Source of the DNA: Physocladia obscura
Lineage: Eukaryota > Chytridiomycota > Chytridiomycetes > Chytridiales > Chytriomycetaceae
Direction of reading: 5' to 3'
DNA: 31,177 bases
NCBI GenBank assembly: GCA_027596945.1
Contig: JADGJH010000050.1
Span: forward strand, 1 to 31,177
Shown piece after piece: positions 10,585 to 24,400 of this stretch. The position numbers and the translations under genes are program-made. A model generated the notes under the pieces. It saw nothing but the letters and a program-made list of their open reading frames with translations, made no database searches and was not told where the DNA came from. Position 1 is the stretch's first letter, and the number at the start of each line of letters is the position of its first letter.

Positions 10585-10889
10585 TGAGCCAACCTTTCAA
10601 ACGCATTGCCAAAGAAATGTTAACAAAAGAACAAATAAGACACAGCCAATTCTGAGCACACCAGCTGGGCAATCGGACAAAAAAGCCACGAGTTTCGCAA
10701 AGAATCAGTTGTGAGCATGTGTTGTGTATGTATGAGCTTTGTGTGTGCGTTTTTATAAATGTTTTGTTTTTGGAATTGTCTGTTGGCTTCTTTCTCGGCT
10801 GAATCCGGACGAAACAACAAAAAGCCAAACAAACAACAAAGCAATACTAACAAAGCGAAAAGCTGCGGAAATCGGAGAACAAACAAAAT
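10585..10889. promoter_or_regulatory. Intergenic region between divergent membrane protein and CDK1 genes
   Basis: This 305-bp stretch separates two divergent starts and should carry both promoters. It is A/C-rich towards CDK1 (many AAAC/CAAAC stretches) and includes a GT-rich patch near 10715-10755. No specific factor site is claimed. Part of it (10642-10718) may be an alternative first exon of the minus-strand gene. Confidence 0.45.
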
Positions 10890-12360
10890 ATGAACGAAAA
10901 GAAGAACGTTGCTGAGTTGTACGAAAAGGTAAAGCGTCTCTTCGTCATAGCCGCCGATGGTCATTATCGATTCACTCAATCTGAGTTTAACCAACCAACC
11001 GAATATAGATTGAAAAAATTGGCGAGGGTACCTATGGTGAGTAAACACGAATCGATCTTCACACTTTTCTATTTTGCCTGCTCCGCATTATGTGTCATAT
11101 TCTACCACTGTCAGTCGTATCCTACTGCCTATTACCATCACTGAGCTGTTTATATCAACTTATCTTCTATTTCAATCTCACTCGTTTTTGCTTTCTCACG
11201 AATAAACTTCAATCAGGCGTCGTTTACAAAGCGCGTGACAAAGCTAGTGGAACAATTGTAGCTCTCAAAAAAATCAGACTCGAAACTGGTTTGTGTCTGT
11301 TTTTTCTCTGCCTTACCACTCATCCTTTCCCTTCAAATATAATTATAGAGGATGAAGGTGTTCCGTCGACCGCCATTCGCGAAATCTCTTTGCTCAAAGA
11401 ATTGCGACACCCAAACGTTGTCCGTCTTTTGGATATTGTTCACAACGACGCCAAGCTATATTTGATTTTCGAATTTCTTGACCTCGACTTGAAAAAATAT
11501 ATGGACTCTTTGAAAGAACAACCATTGGATGGCAGCCTGATTAGGGTGGTTTTTTTTTTTTTTTTGCTATCATTCTACTTGTCTGGAAAATAATTTAATC
11601 AAATGTTTCAGAGTTATATGCATCAACTGGTTAGTGGAATGAACTATTGCCATGGCAGAAGGATTTTGCACAGAGATTTGAAGCCGCAAAATTGTAAGAT
11701 ATTTTTCTCTACTGTTTAAAATAATTTGACGTTTCTCGTTATTATTTTCCTGTAGTGCTTATCGACCAAGCAGGAGTTCTCAAACTGGCTGATTTCGGGC
11801 TTGCGCGTGCTGTTGGTATTCCACTTCGTACATACACTCACGAAGTTGTCACTCTTTGGTATAGGAGTCCAGAAATTCTGCTGGGGTCGCGTCATTATTC
11901 CACAGCAGTCGACATGTGGAGTATTGGTTGTATTTTTGCTGAGCTCGTGTTGAAGCGTCCACTGTTCCCTGGAGACTCTGAAATTGACGAAATTTTCCGC
12001 ATTTTCCGGTAATATTTCTGTTAACACCCATCTATTCCATTTTATTTATTTGTTCATTTCAGTGTTCTTGGAACTCCAACCGAAGACATTTGGCCTGGGA
12101 TCTCGCAACTCCCTGATTACAAAGAAAACTTCCCACAATGGCGCCAAAGGGCTTGGATCGAAATTCTTCCAACTCTTGACCCAGCTGGAATTGACTTACT
12201 CAATGTTGGGTTCATTATTTGTTTTAAATCCTAGTACTCACCTTTACCACCATAACAACAATAACAAACAAAAAAAAAGAATATTTTGGTGTTTGACCCT
12301 GCGCTCCGTATTTCCGCAAAGCGTGCGCTTCAGCATCCATACCTTTTGAGCAATCAGTGA
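10890..12360 (+). CDS. CDK1: CDK1/Cdc2 cyclin-dependent kinase
   Basis: Eight exons (10890-10928, 11009-11036, 11217-11288, 11349-11545, 11612-11693, 11756-12008, 12063-12204, 12280-12360) give 297 residues, the length of human CDK1. Motifs: [18 protein letters not shown] with the inhibitory Thr-Tyr pair, ALKKIRLE, the exact PSTAIRE cyclin-binding helix, [32 protein letters not shown] with the activating Thr, DMWSIGC, and [13 protein letters not shown]. Family knowledge: the mitotic and G1/S cyclin-dependent Ser/Thr kinase. Exon 2 is only 28 nt and carries the Gly-rich loop. Without the 80-nt first intron the loop appears out of frame. The intron at 11546 has a long T run after its donor. The stop is 67 bp from the convergent dynein-2 stop. 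Confidence 0.97.
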
Positions 12361-12427
12361 AGGAAGATGTTCGGCAATGGACAATTTTTTTTATAATTTA
12401 TTATTTGACAAAATGGGCTTATTTTGC

Positions 12428-15400
12428 TTATTCTGCAAGAAAGAAAGCTATCCCTGCAAGAATCCATGCCGCTTCTTCCTCTGGTGCACATGGAACTTGT
12501 AAGGTTCCAATCAATTTTTCTCGGGTTGAAGATATGTACAACGGAACGTCCATTCGTGACGAAAGTATGAAAGTCTTTTGGATACCAAATTAAGAAGAAA
12601 AAAAAAAAAGAGGTGCTTTACCTTTGGCATCCAGGCAAGCTGTGCAGCAGGAACAAGAGAAAAGCTTGAATCTTCCGAAGACGCTTCAATGAGTCTCATT
12701 CCCTCCATCTTGCATCCTTGCAATAATAGCCCCTCTACACAAATTTGAAAGGGAGCTTTGGATAACTCTCCATTTTTCCAAGTTGAATACAAAGCAAAAT
12801 CGTCCATAGGAATTTTCACTAACATAATGTTGAGAATATGAAAAGCGAAGAAACAATTCAATCGCCTACTTTTACGCGAAGTTTGTTGCCGAAGCGCGTT
12901 CAGAAATGGTATTGGATTAAATAAACCTGACAGTTTTAACGGGCTTGAAAATATTCCTGCCGAGGACTGTGTTTTTGCATACATTTCTTCTACATTGAGT
13001 GTGTTTTTTACAACAGCACAAAGGAATTCTTGCGGATTTTCAGGACCCTCCCAAAGAGTTAGCCAGCTATTTGGTGTTTCTGATTTCATAATACTGGTGC
13101 ATGAGTTTAGAGTGTCATTTGTCATGGGTGAAGTTCCTCTTAATGTTTTGGACATATGAGAAAGATCGGAATGAATCCCTTGCATCATTGAAATTCCGTT
13201 TGCAAGTTCCTAAAAACATATTCATCAGAAATTAATTTTTAACAAGTGTTTTAGACAACAGACCAAAGTCAAAAACGAAGTTATTGGATCTGCTTTCGAA
13301 TCAGATTTCACACGCTTTTGAAGCAAATCATTTCCTGTGTTGAGTTTTTTCCAGAGCAACAAAAATGGCACGAGTTCTTTTGACCAACGTTCTCGATCGA
13401 TTTTATCAGCTTGAATCTCATTGTTTCGCTAAAACAAAAATAAACTTTTAAATTTAAAAAAAAAAACTTCCTACCAATATTTTGAGTTGATTCAAAACAG
13501 CAGAGCTTTGCATCACTTGCAAAGCTCTATCAATATTTGCAGGAAGTCCAAAAATTGCCATATTATCTGTTTCCGGAAGATCGTTTATGATTTTTACAAA
13601 CTCAACGTGATCTGCAAGCGTTGGAAGCGCTAATTTAGGAAAAAAAAGTCAGCAAACAAAATAGAGAATAGAATTAATTGACCGATGCCTTTCGCCAGTT
13701 TTTTAGTAGGAGCGCGTCCGTTTATTGTGAATATGTCTAAATCAAAATTAGTTGAAAAACTATATTTCAAACGTTACCATCATTGAAGAACATTTCCAAA
13801 TACGTTCTCAACTTCATATCATCGTAAATATCATCTATTCTGCCCCCATAAATTGCATCCTCAAGTAAGCCATTCAATACTGGCCACTGAACTGCTTTTA
13901 AGTTTGAATCTTTACACATAGAGGTCAAAACATCTGCACTACTTCGCAAATCGGCAGCAGAAAATTCATAAAATTTATTCCATCCTTGAGGGATATAATT
14001 TCTTCGCTCTTGAATAATAGCGTGATACCAGGCTAAAGCAAACAGAGCTTGGGCGCGCAAAATAGATCCACTGCTGATAAATTTTTTTTTTTTTTTTTTA
14101 TAAATTTTTTTATTTTTTTTTTTTAAAACTAATTAAAATTTTTTCATTTTTTAAAAAAAAAAAAAAAAAGAAATATACCTGGGGGAGCTTCAACAGTAAT
14201 TTTTAAACTGTTTTGCAAAAGAGTTACAGGAAATTTTGCGTGCACTTCTGAAGTCAACCAGAGTCGAAATTTTGGATGAATATTGAGCGATCCTAGCTCT
14301 TTCTCTAACTGTGGGAGCCATTTGATCGCCAAATGCACGTTTTGAAGACATAGCCACCCTCCTTTCGCTGATAATTCTCTTAATTCATTGATTGCAATGG
14401 CGCCTTGTCCTTGACCCATGGAAATCTAAAAATTATTAAGGTGAATACATTGAATATTAATTAACCTTACTTGACGATAATTTTCAGCTCCGACCTCTCG
14501 GACAGCATATTCTCTAAGCTCTTGTGAAGGATCTGCTCCAGGAGTAGTTATGAACAATATGGGTTCAGTGGCTAAAGTTTCTTCTTCAAATAAACGTTTG
14601 AAATTCAGGGCTTTTGGTGCAAGGTTGGATACTCCCATCGTAGAGCAACAGAATGAAGACACTGGTTATTTAGAATTAATTCAAGTTATTATATCTTTAA
14701 TTAGTCCTCACTTGCACTTAATAAACGATCGGGACGCAGTAATTTCACCAGGAGCATTTTTTGAAACAGACTGGACAAAACTTATAAGAACAGTAATTTT
14801 TATACATTTATCAAATACCTAAGTCTCTTAGAAATTGAATGTGGGAACTCTGCCTCACAATTTGCGCTTGTAATCCAATTCGCCCAATTTTCAGCATCAG
14901 AAAAATTACAGGCATCATAGAGCTCGTTCGATTCTTTCAATTGCCGGAAATGAGATCTTCTACCCTCTGGAACCCAACTTGGACATTCTCCAGCTTTTGA
15001 ATCGTTCAAATCATTTTCTAGAATCTGTCCAGTTAAAAGACCATATTCCCGCTTATCATATAAATGTGAGTGTTGTTTAAATATCATATGAAGAGCAAAC
15101 ATTTGTCGGTCAGCTTTGAAAAGTGATCTAGAAATAACTCTGAAGGCTTGTTTTTCCAATTCATTAACCAAAAGCTTCAATCTCAATTCAGTTCCATCTT
15201 TTACAGCCGATCCGTCAACTTTTAAAGCCATTTCAAATATTCTGATGTAAGATGCCAACGAAAACTGATACATGTTGTTGATCTTTGAAAGTTCGCAAAT
15301 AACAAAATACAAACTACTTCCTAGTTCTGATAGGGGAGTAAACTTATCTCTTTCCTCATCTAATGCTTTTTGAAGCTGCACAGAATTTTCCAAACTTTTT

Positions 15401-18400
15401 GAAATGCTTATACTTTTTGAATTTGTTTCATTTAAGGATAAAGTCAGACTTTTGTTTTCCAAAATATTTCCATCCGAGTTTGCCAATTCTTTTAACACCG
15501 ATTCTTCAAGAGTTGCTAGCTGTAGCTTCAAATTTTCTTCGGATTTCAGCAGCTCAATTTTTTGAATTTCGAGTTCAGGCTTTTCATGTTTCAAAGTGAT
15601 TCCAAGCAACTGACCAGCAAGACCAGCCCGTGTTATTGTGAAATTAATTTCATTGATAAGACCAGAGGCATACGATGGAACAGAGAATTGCGCGTTTGAT
15701 GTCACCAGATATAATTTAAAATTTTCGCTGTAGTCGACCATTTTATCTCCAAATTGAACCACATAACGAGGGCTGATGAAATGGGATAAAGTTCAGTGAA
15801 AACAAAAATTTTGGATTTCAAGACACTAACCCTTGTTTCAGAAGATCTTTTCTTAAAACTGGAAAGAGAATAGGTTCGATTTCATTAACTTCTTCAATAA
15901 TTATAGTTTTCCCAAATCTTAGAGCAAGCTCAAAAGTTCGCATGAAATTTTCATCATGTTGTTTGATAATTTCTGGTTTGCGATCAGCAAGATGTACTTT
16001 CAACCACAACGTTGCTTGCATTGCAGGATCAATCAAGAAACATGTTGTCTCTGAGTACAAAACTGAAATAGCATTCTCGATTGACAGAATATCTCCTGGC
16101 AAACCTTTAGCTTTCCAACTTAATTGATCACTTTCGGTGCACATAACATTTCGAAAATTGAAATCTTCAATGCCAACCAAAGATTTCCATTCATTGAGAT
16201 ATTTTAATCTGATATCTTCTGAAGTTCCACTTAAATAGACTATAAATCCTGCAGCTATTAATGCACTTTTTGGAAGATTTGTAACCAGAGTTTTAATCTC
16301 TTTTGCTTGCTGGCTCCATCTACGACCTTCACCAGATAGTTTTCCAAGAAGTTCCTGAGACGATTTGATAGTCGTGGATGCTTTTTCAAGATTTGTTCTG
16401 AGTGTTTCCGCATCCCTTGTTTTGCCTCCAAAGTCTTCTCTCAAAGACGCCACATTCTTATCGACTTCGTCCAAAGAAGCTTTCAATTTTAAAACACGCT
16501 GCTTTGAAGCCTCCAAACTTTTTGTGAGATTTTGCAGGTCTGCTTCAAGTGGTCCTATTCGTTCAAGGACACTGGAATACTGTAAGTTTGCCTTCACCCA
16601 CATTGCCAGTGGTGCGGCAGCAACAGATGCTCGCTTAATCAAGGATTCCTCAAAAGATTCTCCCTTTGACTTAAGAAGACCATTGACGGATTCTCTCATA
16701 GCTGGAGTGATGTTTCTCGCATTGAAGTTGAGAATTTCATCTTTAACTGTTCTTTTTCCCAGAAACCCTTTCATACTATTCCAAGAAGTATCCATGTTAC
16801 CCATAAGTCTTAAAACACCCTCTAAGACATCTCTAACAGCAGGTGGCGGTGCCCGAAGAGATCTTATTTCAGTCAAGCTCTCATTTTTTATTTCACCAAC
16901 AGCCGATTGAGCTTGGCGCAATATTGGTTCGACGTCGGCAAGCTCTCTTTCAATTCCATCTTTTCGTTGCATGAGTTTGCTCTCTTCTTCTTTCAACTGA
17001 TTGGAAAGCATTTCCATTTCTGTTTTTTGATCTGATGCACGCAAAATTGAGTCCGTGATCTCTTTTAAAGCCACATCAGCCTCTTTTTGTTTCTTTGCAA
17101 GATCAATTTCCTGTTTTTTTGCATCTGCAGACAGTGCGTCAACAAACTTTGAAGCCTCATGAAGTTTCTGCAACCCTCCTCCAAAATATTTTATTTTCTC
17201 TTCATATCCTTGCAATTTCAGGCAATAAACTTTTTCGTATGCTTGAATATATTCGAGTAAGTGTCGTGGGGTTGCTCCAATGTTTACGCAACTTTTATGA
17301 ATTGTCAACAAGTTTGAAATCAATTTATCGCGATCATCGAAGCCTTTCAATCTTTCGCTAGTCCCAAAACTATCTTCACAAAGAGTTCGCATACTGTCTG
17401 GCAACCATGATTCCATCCACTGAATTTGACATCTAGTATATAATGCTGGATTTGATTCACAATTGGATACGAATTGCGGATTCGCCGAATCGAGTATCAG
17501 TACAATATGCAAGTTTTTCTTAACGCGATGTATAAAGTAATCAAACAATGATCCAGAGAATCCATCTTCAGAATGCGAGACTTTGAGAGTGGATGTTAGC
17601 GTATCTATTTCTTCTTGGGTGTAAAGGCCAGGGATTTCACAACTGCTGAGAAGTCCATTGATGTACTCCAAGAAATCAGGTTCTATCAATTGAAAATCCT
17701 CAAGTATGAACAATGATTCTTCATCTAATACTCCAGCAGCATGCATCACCTCTTTAATCTGATTTGAAAACATTTTTAATGTGTACTTGCGAGTTACATT
17801 TGGGGTAAATACACGAATACGTAGCATATGTGCCGTGATCAGAGTGTTGCTTTGCCTGTTTACCCCGGGTCTTCCTATAAGCATGATCGAACCACCTGGT
17901 TGCGCCAGTATTCTTTCAATTCGGCTTATATTTTGCAGTTCTTCTGGAAACAGAACCAACTTCAGATCTTTAAAATCTCGTTCATACACATGGAGTTCTT
18001 TGGCAACTATTTGAGCATATTCTTTCAGCTCCATTTTGACTAACTTTCTATTTTTGGTACTTCCTTTTGCCATACACGAAAAAATAACTTGCTCCAGTTC
18101 CATTGCATACCCCCAGTCAGTATTCAACGTTGTTTGAATAATTTGATAAAGTTTTGATCTGCCATCAGATGTGACAAGTCGGTCATAAAAAAGACGGAAC
18201 GCTTCATAAGCCAATATACTCAGAAGGCTATCTTCATTTTCTCCTTCAATATCATAACCAATCAAACCAAAAAGCCACCTTGACAGATCTCGCGGAGTAA
18301 ATATATAGTGCGGACTTATATCAACTGTGAATTTCTTGCAAATTTGGTTGTAAATGGACACCATTGTAGCTGCTAGTTTTTGGCCACTCTTTGATGAGTT

Positions 18401-21400
18401 CCATATTGAGTGATTTTTTACACATTCGGTAAGAATAGGTCTCGCAAGTATACGATATATGTTAACAAGTTGGCCACTGTCTGTGTATGATATGTACAAT
18501 TGTCGGCAAATTGAAGTAAAACGTGAAGAAAGTGGGCTTCTTCCGATACGTGTGGAAGGTGTCATAGAAGCCACTACTTGAACATTTTCCAGTCCGACCC
18601 ACTCTAGATTAGAATCGTAAAATCCTTGATATGTGATTATTTGCTGCAAAAGCTGAATGAATTCCACCGTTTCATAGCGGTCTGGTTTCGGTAGATTTAT
18701 GTCTTTTAGATACAAAATCAGTCTTTCAGATTCCTTTGGTTTAAGTACACGGCCTGTATTCGTGCTGACACTCATGCAAAATTGCAATAGTCGTTGTAAC
18801 AGGTGAAATGATCGCGTTTGGGCACTGCAATGAACTGTTGCCACAGATGTTCTTACTTTTTTGAAGCAATTTTTGAGAATCATATGCTTTCCGGCTCCCT
18901 CTGGACCAACTAAAATGAATGGAACACCACTTTGTAACCAGGGAAGAATTGAATCCATTGTGCGTTTGACATCAATTGTCTCAACAATCGGTAGACTGTC
19001 CATATCTTTTCCCATTTTAAACTCGTATTCATCTGGCTCACTCAAATCATAAGGAATTGGTCTTCCATTACTGATATAAAAATCAAGAACTTTTTTGACG
19101 TCCGGACAAGGTTCATTTGACCATTGCAAAACTTCTTTTCCGAATGCAGTCCTAGACTCAAAATATAAATTTGCTCCAAAACCTCTTATAAGTCCATAAA
19201 TGAACTCTATTTTCTCAGTAGCATTTGCAGTATGTGAAAGTCCATTCCAAATAAGTCCAGACTTTGTTGTTTCTAAAACTGTTTCCCCGTTTTGCAAGAC
19301 CCAATCCAAGGCTCTGAAAAAATAAGAGTTCGTCCAGGAGACGAATTTTTCTTGTATATTTTCTGGCCTTTTCAATATCCATGAGTTCACCAAACATTTA
19401 ACATCTAGTGTATCATCTGACAAGTAAATCATTCCCATTCGACTTACAGTTGCTGGTGAAGCAAATTTCAGATTATGTGTTTCGAATATGAAATTTACAT
19501 TTGGGCCGAACTGTATTCGTTCTCCATTTGGCATTGTTAGTAACCGATTGTCGTCAAGAACAGAATTGAGAGATTCGATCCATTCGGGATCAATATCTCC
19601 GTCACATAGAATCCAAGTATGTGTATCCAAAGATTCTTTTACAGCTTGGCGTGAAGAGAGAGTTAAAATTCCATCGAACCACTCTCTAGTATCCATGTCC
19701 ATGTGACCAAGTAAAGAGTGTCTATCAATGGCTTTTGGGTTTGTTACGTGCTTTTTAAGCTTGAAACCACATTTTTTCCACGCCCGCTCCAAAACTTGCC
19801 ATAGAATTGATTTTCCACTGCCACTGGGACCTTTGCAAAGAAATCATGATGAAAATAAAAATTTGAAAAAATTTAACTAAAAAATAAGAAAATACTTACC
19901 AACAATCACAACTCCCATTCTTTGCCGAATAGCTTCATGGAGTTGAAATATTTTGTCAAATTGCGTTTGCGCGAAATCTAAACTCATTTCCGAATAAACC
20001 TCTTTGATTGCAACCGATAGCTCTTCATAATTAATTTCTTCAATTGTAACCTCAGAAAAAATATCTTTGATGAGTGAATTAAACCGTTCACTGTCTGAAA
20101 AGGTTAATTTTGAAAGTGTGTTCACCCGTAATGCTTTCACAACGATCGCTACTTCACGTTGACGATCGACAACTCCCGTTTGTTTCTCTTCATGCAACAA
20201 TCTGCCAGCAAGACTTAAAACCGTTTTTAAAGGGCGTAATCCCCAGTCATAGTGTTGTTGTGACGATAAAAGTTGTTTGCAAAGTGAATATACAGAAACC
20301 ACTTTTGTTCCCAGCTCTTTTCCAAGCTTAAATCCTTCGGAAAATAGTATTACTTCTGATATTAGTTCATTATTTGGGTGTGTCATTGCAACAGATCTAA
20401 ATAATTGTTTCAAATTATCTGGAAGTTTTTGCCGGCCTCCGTATCCTTTTCCAGCAGGATTCAGTGTGACAAATATACCCGAATTCGGATTCAACTCAAT
20501 ACTATTGCTTAAAAGATTGACATATTTTTCTTTCTTTTTCAAAGCAGCCTGAATAACTTGAATTTGTTGCGACACAGCTGAAAGTACCGCTTCATCAAGT
20601 CGATTAAATTCATCAAAGCCTGAGAGTATTAATATTAACTTGATGTCAAATAAAATCAATTCAGCTTACATCCCCAGGCACCACATTTTACCAATCCAAC
20701 AAAAATACGACCCATTGACTTATAATCTATTCCTTCATCGCAATTGAAGACCAATACTTGTCGTCCGAATAACACTCCTAAAGCTTTTACCGACTCTGTT
20801 TTTCCTGTTCCCGCAGGCCTGTTGAATGAATATTTTAGTCTTGAAAGAAGAAATTTTAATTTGCATCTGCTTACCCAAAGGGATTTCCTCCAAACCCGCT
20901 AGACATTGCCTGTGTAAGAGTCAAGAAGCATTTATCGGTAAGTGGGGTATGCACTAGCTTTGGAGGGTTTCCTTGGTATTCAAAAGTATAATCGAAAACG
21001 GAATCATTCATCTTTACAACACATCCAGTCGCACTGTCTTTGTTGCTATATATGCGAAGTTGCTTTTGCCATTCCCAATCAGAGAGATTTGAAACGCCAG
21101 CTTTTTGTAATTGCTCAACAACATCTATAAAATGTATCGAATCTAATATCAGTCCCTTCACTTTAATTTCCATGACTTTACGTTCTCGCAAATCTTCAAT
21201 TGTCATTGAATTGAAAGATGTGTATTTATCAAGCTGTACTTTTAATTCTCGCGACAACGTTGCAAGACTTCCTTTGATAATAGCAGCGGTGCATTTAGCT
21301 GTAAAGTTTATGTGTTCCACCAATTCAAGAATTTGCGACGGAAAATTCAAAATGTCAATTTTTGAAAGACATTGTTGGGTCAAATCTTTTAAAGTATCTT

Positions 21401-24400
21401 GCATTTCGGTTGTGAAAGTGTCCAACCACGCTTCAACATTATGTGACAAAATAACAGGTTTTTGGAGCTGGACTGATTCACCTTCCAAACTCTTCATCGC
21501 AATAATAGATGTTAGATTTTCATTAAATTCCACTTGATGAACCCCAGCAAAAAGTTTTTTCAGATGAGACTGAATAACATTTGGATTTTGAGCTTGTCCA
21601 AGAATTTCCAGCAAGTCTTCGTCGCCAATGAAGTAGAATCTTGGAAACCTTGACCGTTTTGCTTCCAAAAATTCATTCAACGCTTTTTGACATCTCTCCA
21701 GCTGATCAACAAGAGCCGTAAGAGTCTCTTTTACATTCAGTATAGACAAAATAGAAACTATTCTGTTGTCTTTTGCAATATTTCCGCAAATACGGCAAAA
21801 TTCACTGTCAATCCGAGAAAATCTTGACTGTTCCGAAGGCAATGCTCCGTGGTTAAATATGGGCTCAAGATATACCCATTTACGTTGAACACTGCTTAAA
21901 TTTCGTAGAACTTCATCGATTCCAGATAATTTTTGCTCCCATAGCTGTGTTTTATCTGCAAAATTTTTATAGTATGGAGAATCTTTCAGCGATTGAAGCA
22001 ACGATTGATTGTCGCCAACTTGGGCCATTGTTTCCTTCCAGTCTTTGACGACTTTCAACAAGTTTCCTTTTGCATCCTGATAATCGGATAATGTAAATAC
22101 TGCACCAGCTCCCCACATATCAAGTTCTTGCAGGGCTTCACGAATTGCAATTTCACCATTTGCACGGCCGTTTAAGTCTTTGATTTCGGAAATTTTAGAT
22201 AAAATATTTTTTTTGACTTCGATAATGTGTCCTACAGTTAGATCTGAAAGTGATACGCCTTTTGGTATAGAAATAATTCGAAACAGCTCTCCCCAGTGCT
22301 CTGTCATCCATGCATCGCCGCGCAAAAATTTAAAATAAGGAAAAACTTCCCGATATGCATCGATTTGAGTCTGTATGTATGCTGAAAAAGAGTCTACATC
22401 ACGTGCTCGAACTTTATCCAGCCATTCTAGAAGTAGATCCTCGAATCTACTGGTCTTTCCTCTGAATGAGATCCAATCTTGACTCAAAATATTTGCAATT
22501 GATGAGTCGTAATCCGCAAAGAAGCTCCATGTTTTTTCTTCGCAAAGAATATTCTGTTCGATGTCCTCAATTTCGGAAAAATCAGGAACTGTCATTCCAA
22601 AATGTTTACAGTCAGTTTCAATTTGATCTTTGACAGATATTAATTCCTCCAATTCGACTTTGCGGTCTTTTATTGATTTCATTGCTTTTTCAGAATAGTT
22701 GTTTTCGTTTATATGTTCCATTGTCGGTTTCAATTGCCTCCATCTTGCACTGAACTTCTCCATATTCGAAATGAAAGCCTGCCTTCTACCGTCGATTGCA
22801 TTACGAAGCATTTCAACTTGCTCTCGTATAACAAGCTCATGACTCTCTAGCATTAACTCCAACTTGCTCCATTTATTGTGCACCTTAGAAATATCGACAC
22901 CGCCACCAGAAACAGATTTCAGAAGTTTATTTTTGATGTCTGCTTTTTCGAAGTGATGTGAGATGGAAGTTTTTGCTTCTGATAACTTCTCGTGATTATT
23001 GTTTGCTTCTCCAATCTCTTCCAAACTTTGTGGTCGTTTACTTAAAACGTCTGCTCCTTTCACCACAAATTCATCAATAATGCTCAGATGATCCTCGACA
23101 GATTTTTTCAGGGTAGATAGAAGACAATCAAAAAGTCTTTGCAAATGATCATCAATGGTTGCTTTGAGCGGAGCTGTCGAAATCGAAATGCAGTCAATTT
23201 GAATAGTCGGAGGGATCTGTTCGGCTTCTTTTCCCTTTATTTTTACCATTCTGAAGTTCAATTCCCAGTCTAAGACGTCTATAAGAGCTTCTTGAATAAA
23301 CGATTCTAGGTGAATTGTTCCCAAGACAACCCAGTCTTTGAAGGACTCATACACTGCCAAAAGATTTTGGAAGAGCTCATCAGTTTTTTTATAAACAATT
23401 GAAAGAGAAGCTGAATTTGTGTCCACCATTTGTGAAAATATTGCAGTATCTCCAAGACATTTGAAAGCACTTGGAATATTTATAATATTTTTCATTTCGC
23501 GGTAATAATTCGCTTTGATATTTTCGAAAGCTGGTCGAAATTGAAGTTTTTGTTGTTGAAAAATCAAATCGATCTTAACTTCTGGCAAGTTTTCATTCAA
23601 ATTTTCCAAACTGAGGCGATACTGCAATTGTATTAATAGGAAATTAAAATAATTAGAGAGAGCTACACGCACCTGATATTCCAAAGCTTTGTATAATTGA
23701 CAGTCCCAATGATTTCTCCAGATAAGAGTGTCCTCAAGTTTGATTCCGCCGTCTTGCACAATTGAAATTACTGCCCTAATTGTTGCAATCGACTCCTTCC
23801 ATTTTATTTTTCCTTGGGGCTTTACAAGATCAATTGAAAGCAAATTGACAACAATATCACATATTTGGCTGTGGGATTTTCGCAAGCGACGGTTCTCAGA
23901 CGTCAAGTAATTTGCTGAAGACTGAAGTTTGTTTATGTACTCTTCGACGCTTGATTGCACACTCCAATCAAAACCCCCACCAGGTTTATTACGTTGATCT
24001 GGAACAATCAGAGGGTCTCTTACAAGTCTTTCAAAAGCTTTTGCTGGTTCCAAAAGCATTGTAAATTGTGACGGAAGCATTTGCTCGTGGATAGTGTTAT
24101 AAAAGTGTGCGACTTGCTTCAAAACAACACCATAGCGATAGTATTTTCGAGCTGTATCAACTGTCTTCAAAATTTTTTGCGGAATCATATACCCGAACCC
24201 CATAAATTGACGAACTTCCCGAATCAAACTTACAAGCGACTCGTCGAAATTAACACGCAGTGTTCCATCTTTTTGGCTCATTTCCATCAACTTTCCAGAT
24301 TGAAAACGATCTCGAAGGACGTCATTTTCCATGGCATCTTCAACAAATGCAACCCACGCAGCGAATTGATCCTTTTCACACTTCTTCAAAACTTTGAAGA

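Noticed and set aside
11001..11040. Apparent frameshift in a six-A run before the CDK1 glycine loop
   Set aside because: An 80-nt intron (10929-11008) places the loop in frame as [13 protein letters not shown] without any base change.
10620..11048. Hydrophobic 142-residue minus-strand frame
   Set aside because: Mostly antisense to CDK1 exons 1-2 and their promoter; only its last 33 codons are kept as a possible alternative first exon.
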